The position numbers and the translations under genes were made by a program. From positions 1 through 64,000 of the forward strand of contig CP050890.1 in assembly GCA_016745215.1 (NCBI GenBank): a stretch of 64,000 nt of DNA. Direction: 5' to 3'. Positions 60,142-64,000 of the stretch are shown here, in pieces. The notes under the pieces were generated by a model that saw nothing but the letters and a program-made list of their open reading frames with translations, did no database searches and was not told the origin of the DNA. This DNA is from Thiohalocapsa sp. PB-PSB1 (lineage in GTDB: Bacteria > Pseudomonadota > Gammaproteobacteria > Chromatiales > Chromatiaceae). Positions within the stretch are counted from its first letter, which is position 1. Every line of letters begins with the position of its first letter.

Positions 60142-60830
60142 GTCGCGCCGAGCAAAGCTCGGCGCCTCTTGCCGGGTGAAAGTCCCGGTCGGTTAAGGGC
60201 TAGCCACCCACCCGTATCGAGTGTTGGTCCTGCTGCGGAGCTTTGTGCCCCGCGAACAAATGTGCAGGGCAAGCGTACACAGAGAATCCTGTAGGCCGTA
60301 GGGGAGATCGCGTTCCCTGAAGTGCGCCTGTTTGGATCAGGGCAGCTTCGAGAAAGCAAAGTAAGCGGATGACAACAGTGCTAATGTCCTGGAAGTCAAC
60401 ATGAAGCACGCGCTATCGGCAAGTGTGTGGACGTCCGCCGGAGTCCTCAGGCTTATGTATGCAGGAAGAGGGGCGTCAGAGAACTCGGGAAGCCCCGAAG
60501 GCTCCTGTTTGATGCGAAACCATGAAACCGACAGCGTTGGGGCACGAACCGGTGAAGAGCCCACTTGTTCACAGGCTGGCGGCGTGGGCGCGAGGGATGG
60601 GAAGTTCAACCGTATCGACCTGAGAATGCAGGGCTGACCGCCAGCAATGCAACCCATCAACACGCGTGGTTGAAGAGCGCTGAGAAGCCTTTTTGGTCGA
60701 CTATCAGAGGGTGATCGGTCTATTGGTGCAAACGGAAAGCGGCTGAATGCACGATGAGACACAGAGCAAGATGGATCGACTGAGAAACCAGTCGATCATA
60801 GAGGAAGAAAGACGCTCAGGTTGTCTACCA
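60142..60830 (+). ncRNA. Group II intron (class C-attC type), 5' part, truncated
   Basis: It starts GTCGCGCCGAGCAAAGCTCGGCGC and has the domain I hairpin GCCGGGTGAAAGTCCCGG. It continues with CACCCGTATCGAG, GTAAGCGGATGACAACAG and GTCCTGGAAGTCAACATGAAG, the conserved intron interior. The intron-encoded protein is only a stub (MDRLRNQSIIEEERR near 60770). Domains V and VI and the rest of the reverse transcriptase are absent, replaced by an IS91-type remnant. Such introns are known to insert specifically in attC cores. Confidence 0.8.
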
Positions 60831-60849
60831 GCTGACGTCCTGGTCGAAC

Positions 60850-61690
60850 GCGTACTCGGGTTCTGGTTGAACGAGTTCTTGCGTATCGCCGCTTTGCGCA
60901 GCCGTATCGTCCCAGGATGGAGGCCCACGGGCTTACCGTGATCGGTGGTGGCTTGACGGGCTCGCCGACACAGTCGAGGATCGGTCGCAGCGTCGGGGCT
61001 TCGGTGATAAAGGCGATGATCCGAAGCTTAAGCACCGCAGTGCGGGCAGGTCAGTGGAAGGGTTTCGAAGAGGCGCGCGAGCAACATGGCCCAGATGGAG
61101 TGAGCCGGTGAACGTTTTGGTTTGGCAGGTGGCGGTTCTACCGGTAGGGGTTGGCCGGGTGGCGGTTGGCTGGGTGGCGGTTCGCTCGCCATCGCTGGTT
61201 GCGGTGTCGATGCTGTCGCCTGCGCCAATGCGACGACCGGTGCCCGCAGAGGCGAATTGGGTGCCAACACCCCGCCACGATGTGAATAACAGCGGTGACG
61301 ATGGACGCGTGGTGGAGGGATCAGTGCGGCGATCCGATCAATCAGCTTGAGTGGGGTGAGTCGCAGATCCCATCGGGCTGAGGCTTGGAGAGGTGATAGA
61401 TCAGGTGCGCTTCGTCGATGGCTTCAAGACGCTCGAGCGCGAAGGGTGGTTGGGCACAGTAGCGAATCAGGCGTTCCAGACCAGCGCGGTCGTCGGCCGC
61501 GATGCGCACGTTGGCGTCGAGCGAGAACCCACCGTCTTGTTGCCACTCGAGCATGGCGCGACCATCGTCACCGTCAAGATAACCACGACGCACAAACCAA
61601 CGCACGACCCGTTGCGCGATGCGTGTTTGAATCGAGGCGATATCGGCCTCGGATAACCCGGGTAACTCGCTGATGCGCAGGGTGTCTTCG
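60850..61690 (-). pseudogene. IS91/ISCR-type transposase remnant
   Basis: On the minus strand: VVRWFVRRGYLDGDDGRAMLEWQQDGGFSLDANVRIAADDRAGLERLIRYCAQPPFALERLE...LIYHLSKPQPDG. After a frameshift near 61375 comes LRLTPLKLIDRIAALIPPPRVHRHR, then LAPNSPLR and CPHCGAEMRIIAFITEAPTLRPIL. This is the C-terminal half of a rolling-circle transposase different from the copy at 36.7 kb. It abuts the truncated intron. Confidence 0.75.
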
Positions 61691-61697
61691 TCGAGCT

Positions 61698-61940
61698 TCA
61701 GCTCGACGCGTTGAGCTGGGGCCGATGGCGGTTGGCCGCATGGGAGTGCTCGTCATGGTGATGATGCCCGAGTTGGGCACAATGGCGCCGCATGCAGCTC
61801 AGCACATAGTGCAGCATCGTAGCCCCGATCGCGACGAAGACCGCCAAGGTGCCTGAGATCTGGATCAGCGGATCTCTTTGGGCCAATCCCAAAACCAACC
61901 AGGTCATGAAGGCGATCATGGTGCTGATGAAGGCGACCAT
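61698..61940 (-). CDS. Small membrane protein, possibly truncated at the IS junction
   Basis: Up to 80 residues with two membrane segments (MVAFISTMIAFMTWLVLGLA and LIQISGTLAVFVAIGATMLHYVL), followed by a His-rich tail (GHHHHDEHSH). The last ten residues run toward the IS91-type remnant, so the native 3' end may be lost. No family recognised. The 61941-62202 region upstream of DUF455 shows no clear promoter. Confidence 0.4.
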   Translation of the reverse strand: MVAFISTMIAFMTWLVLGLAQRDPLIQISGTLAVFVAIGATMLHYVLSCMRRHCAQLGHHHHDEHSHAANRHRPQLNASS

Positions 61941-62202
61941 GACAAAGGGCCAAGGGGTCTTGCGTCAACTACTGCAAAGTCTCATGTGGATGGAAACCTC
62001 TAGTCGATCTGCTGTTGCGGGCGAATGGCCCAACCCGACGATGGTGTCGGCCGCGTAATTCAGTTTTTGGTCGATTACCGCTCAAGGATAACCCATCTGC
62101 CAGTTAAAAACCGTGCAAACCCTCAACCTGACCGAAAATTTGGACGGGACGGCGGGAATTCCAACCCAACAGGCAGTTAATTATTGACATAGGTTAGACA
62201 AA

Positions 62203-63084
62203 ATGACGGTAGAGATGTTTCGGGACTCTTCCCTATCTGGTCAATGCCCAGAGTGGACCGCACCTCGGGCGGCCGCCTGCCTCCGTGAGCCAGACCCTGC
62301 GGCCAAGTGCGCCCTAGTGGCCGCATTGGCCGAGGAATGGTGTCGTAACGAGCTGAGGCCCGGGGTACCTCCTGACTGGGAGCCGCTGCAAGCCCCGGGT
62401 CGCCCTAAGCGGCCGGCGCTGGTGCCGCCCCGCGCCCTGGCCCGGCGCGGTCTGGGCGATGTTCGGGGACGCACGGCCCTGCTCCACGCCATTGCCCACA
62501 TCGAGTTCAATGCGATCAATCTGGCGTTGGATGCGGTTCAACGCTTTGCCGGTCTGCCGCCGGCGTTCCACGGTGATTGGATCTCGGTCGCCGAGGAGGA
62601 GGCCCGCCACTTCGCTCTGGTGGTCGATCGGCTCCGGGCACTGGGCGCCGATTACGGCGATCTACCGGCCCACGACGGGCTATGGCAGATGGCCGTCGCC
62701 ACCGCCGATGATCCGTTGCGGCGGATGGCCCTGGTACCCAGGGTGTTGGAGGCTCGCGGTCTGGATGTCACGCCAGGTATGATCACCAAGCTGCGCGATG
62801 CCGGGGACGATGCCAGCGCCGACGCGTTGGACGTCATCCTGCGCGACGAGGTGGGGCATGTGGCCATCGGCAGCCGGTGGTTTCGCTGGCTCTGTGCCGA
62901 GCGCGGGTTGTCGGACCCGGCGGCGACCTACCTGAAGGTCCTCGCCGAGCACTTCAACGGACAGGTCCGTTGTCCGTTGAATCTGGATGCCCGGCGCCGC
63001 GCGGGCTTCGATGAGGCCGAGCTCGATGGTCTGCTGGATCTGTGCGGTGAGGGGCGAGCGCGGCCGGCGACCGCTGCGATCTAG
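62203..63084 (+). CDS. DUF455 ferritin-like protein
   Basis: A 293-residue protein of the DUF455 family. It has two-metal ferritin-like helices with HAIAHIEFNAINLALDAVQRFAGLP (E and H ligands), DWISVAEEEARHFALVVDRLRALGADYGDLPAHDGLW, and DVILRDEVGHVAIGSRWFRWLC, which provides the second E..H set. The exact reaction is unknown; the fold suggests a di-iron oxidase or tRNA-hydroxylase-like (MiaE-like) enzyme. It converges with gltS and overlaps its stop by three bases in CTAG. Confidence 0.88.
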   Translation: MTVEMFRDSSLSGQCPEWTAPRAAACLREPDPAAKCALVAALAEEWCRNELRPGVPPDWEPLQAPGRPKRPALVPPRALARRGLGDVRGRTALLHAIAHIEFNAINLALDAVQRFAGLPPAFHGDWISVAEEEARHFALVVDRLRALGADYGDLPAHDGLWQMAVATADDPLRRMALVPRVLEARGLDVTPGMITKLRDAGDDASADALDVILRDEVGHVAIGSRWFRWLCAERGLSDPAATYLKVLAEHFNGQVRCPLNLDARRRAGFDEAELDGLLDLCGEGRARPATAAI

Positions 63085-64000
63085 GCGAAGGTCTTCAGGA
63101 AGAACGGGATCAACAGCGCATTGACCAGGTCGATGAAGAAGGCGCAGACCAGCGGCACGATGATGAAGGCGAGGTGGGACGGTCCGTAACGCTGGGTGAC
63201 CGCCGACATGTTGGCCATGGCGGTGGGTGTGGAGCCCAACGAGATGCCGCCGAATCCGGAGCAGACCACCGCGGCGTCGTAGCTGCGGCCCATGGCGGGG
63301 AAGACGATGAAGATCGCCACCGAGACGGCGATGGCGAACTGGGCGGCGAGGATGGCGAGGATGGGGCCGGCCAGATCGATCAGCGTCCACAGCTGCATGC
63401 TCATCAGCGACATGGCGAGGAAGGTGCCTAAGGCGATGTCGGCGATCAGGGCCATCGCCGGTGTCCGTGTCGGCCAGTCCCGCCCGCTGATGCGCGGGAA
63501 GCTCTTCGGCACCAGATTGGTCAGGATGATGCCGGCGAACAGGCAGGTCACGAACAGCGGCAGCTTGAGACCGAGATCGGCAATGATGTCGTTCAGCACC
63601 AGTCCGACGATGGCGCAGACGTGGATGGCCAGCACGGCGTCGAGGAAGTCCAAGTGGTTGATGCCGCGTCGGTCTTCCTCCTGGGTCAGGCCGACGTCCT
63701 GCGCGCCCTGTTCGGTGGCGGTCAGGCCATGGCGCTTGATCAGCAGCTTGGCGATGGGGCCGCCCATGATGCTGGCCAGGATCAAGCCGAAGGTGGCGCA
63801 GGCGATGCCGATCTCCATGGCGTTGCCGATGCCGTAGCCGTCGGCGATCTGCGGAGCCCAGGCAATGGCCGTTCCGTGGCCGCCGATCAGCGACACGGTG
63901 CCGCCGAGCATGCCGACGGCGGCGGGTAGGTCGAACAGGGCCGCCACCGAGATGCCGGTGATGTTCTGCACCACCATATAGCCGATGGTGATCCCGAGCA
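63081..64000 (-). CDS. gltS: Sodium/glutamate symporter GltS, 3' part
   Basis: The C-terminal 300 or so residues are present and the 5' part lies beyond the window edge. Segments include GMLGGTVSLIGGHGTAIAWAPQIADGYGI (the GltS GGHGT loop), FVTCLFAGIILTNLVPKSFP, and CSGFGGISLGSTPTAMANMSAVTQRYGPSHLAFIIVPLVCAFFIDLVNALLIPFF, the second conserved re-entrant loop. GltS imports glutamate with sodium. It ends tail to tail with the DUF455 gene. Confidence 0.93.
   Translation of the reverse strand, partial: LGITIGYMVVQNITGISVAALFDLPAAVGMLGGTVSLIGGHGTAIAWAPQIADGYGIGNAMEIGIACATFGLILASIMGGPIAKLLIKRHGLTATEQGAQDVGLTQEEDRRGINHLDFLDAVLAIHVCAIVGLVLNDIIADLGLKLPLFVTCLFAGIILTNLVPKSFPRISGRDWPTRTPAMALIADIALGTFLAMSLMSMQLWTLIDLAGPILAILAAQFAIAVSVAIFIVFPAMGRSYDAAVVCSGFGGISLGSTPTAMANMSAVTQRYGPSHLAFIIVPLVCAFFIDLVNALLIPFFLKTFA

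Overview
The window comes from a gammaproteobacterial chromosome near the replication origin. The order dnaA-dnaN-recF-gyrB, a soxY-soxZ pair for sulfur-compound oxidation, PPi-dependent phosphofructokinase, split glycyl-tRNA synthetase and BepA-, YgiB/YgiC- and RND-type genes suggest a sulfur-oxidising member of the Chromatiales (purple sulfur bacteria and relatives). That placement is an inference; no rRNA or tRNA gene was seen to confirm it.

Layout. (1) 1-6.5 kb: dnaA, dnaN, recF and gyrB, with two ParB-type parS palindromes in recF. (2) 6.5-6.8 kb: two copies of a CTAG-flanked MITE. (3) 6.8-11.5 kb: a tight leftward operon glyQ-glyS-mazG-like-gmhB-plsC. (4) 11.7-18.4 kb: two glycosyltransferases, a small conserved protein, then a MoxR ATPase, a VWA/HEXXH protein and BepA. 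(5) 19-19.8 kb: soxYZ. (6) 19.9-22.4 kb: repeats, transposase remnants and a candidate small RNA whose hairpin loops are C-rich.

(7) 22.4-41.3 kb is a cluster of integron gene cassettes without a visible integrase. About a dozen attC sites or remnants separate leftward genes: a RelE/antitoxin pair, a 5.5-kb DUF4011-helicase-nuclease gene resembling the anti-phage Hhe protein, a NYN/PIN protein, a DUF433/DUF5615 pair, an Mrr-type nuclease, a GNAT acetyltransferase, small zinc-finger and membrane proteins, and unknowns. One cassette gene is split by an IS5-type element that itself carries an IS4-like element; an IS91-type element and a truncated IS66 element lie further right.

(8) 43-56.9 kb returns to chromosomal genes: a dead RAYT with a REP-like palindrome, hisG, a DUF4124 protein, pfp, an alpha/beta hydrolase, a CmoA-like methyltransferase, a CAT-like acetyltransferase, a YgiC/YgiB pair, and an RND efflux operon with a small translationally coupled ORF between adaptor and pump. 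(9) 56.9-62 kb: a large unknown zinc-ribbon/membrane protein, a lone attC interrupted by a truncated group II intron, and an IS91-type remnant. (10) 62.2-64 kb: a DUF455 ferritin-like protein and the 3' part of gltS, which runs off the window.

The housekeeping parts look ordinary. The cassette cluster reads as a store of defence, toxin-antitoxin and small membrane functions that has lost its integrase and is being broken up by insertion sequences.
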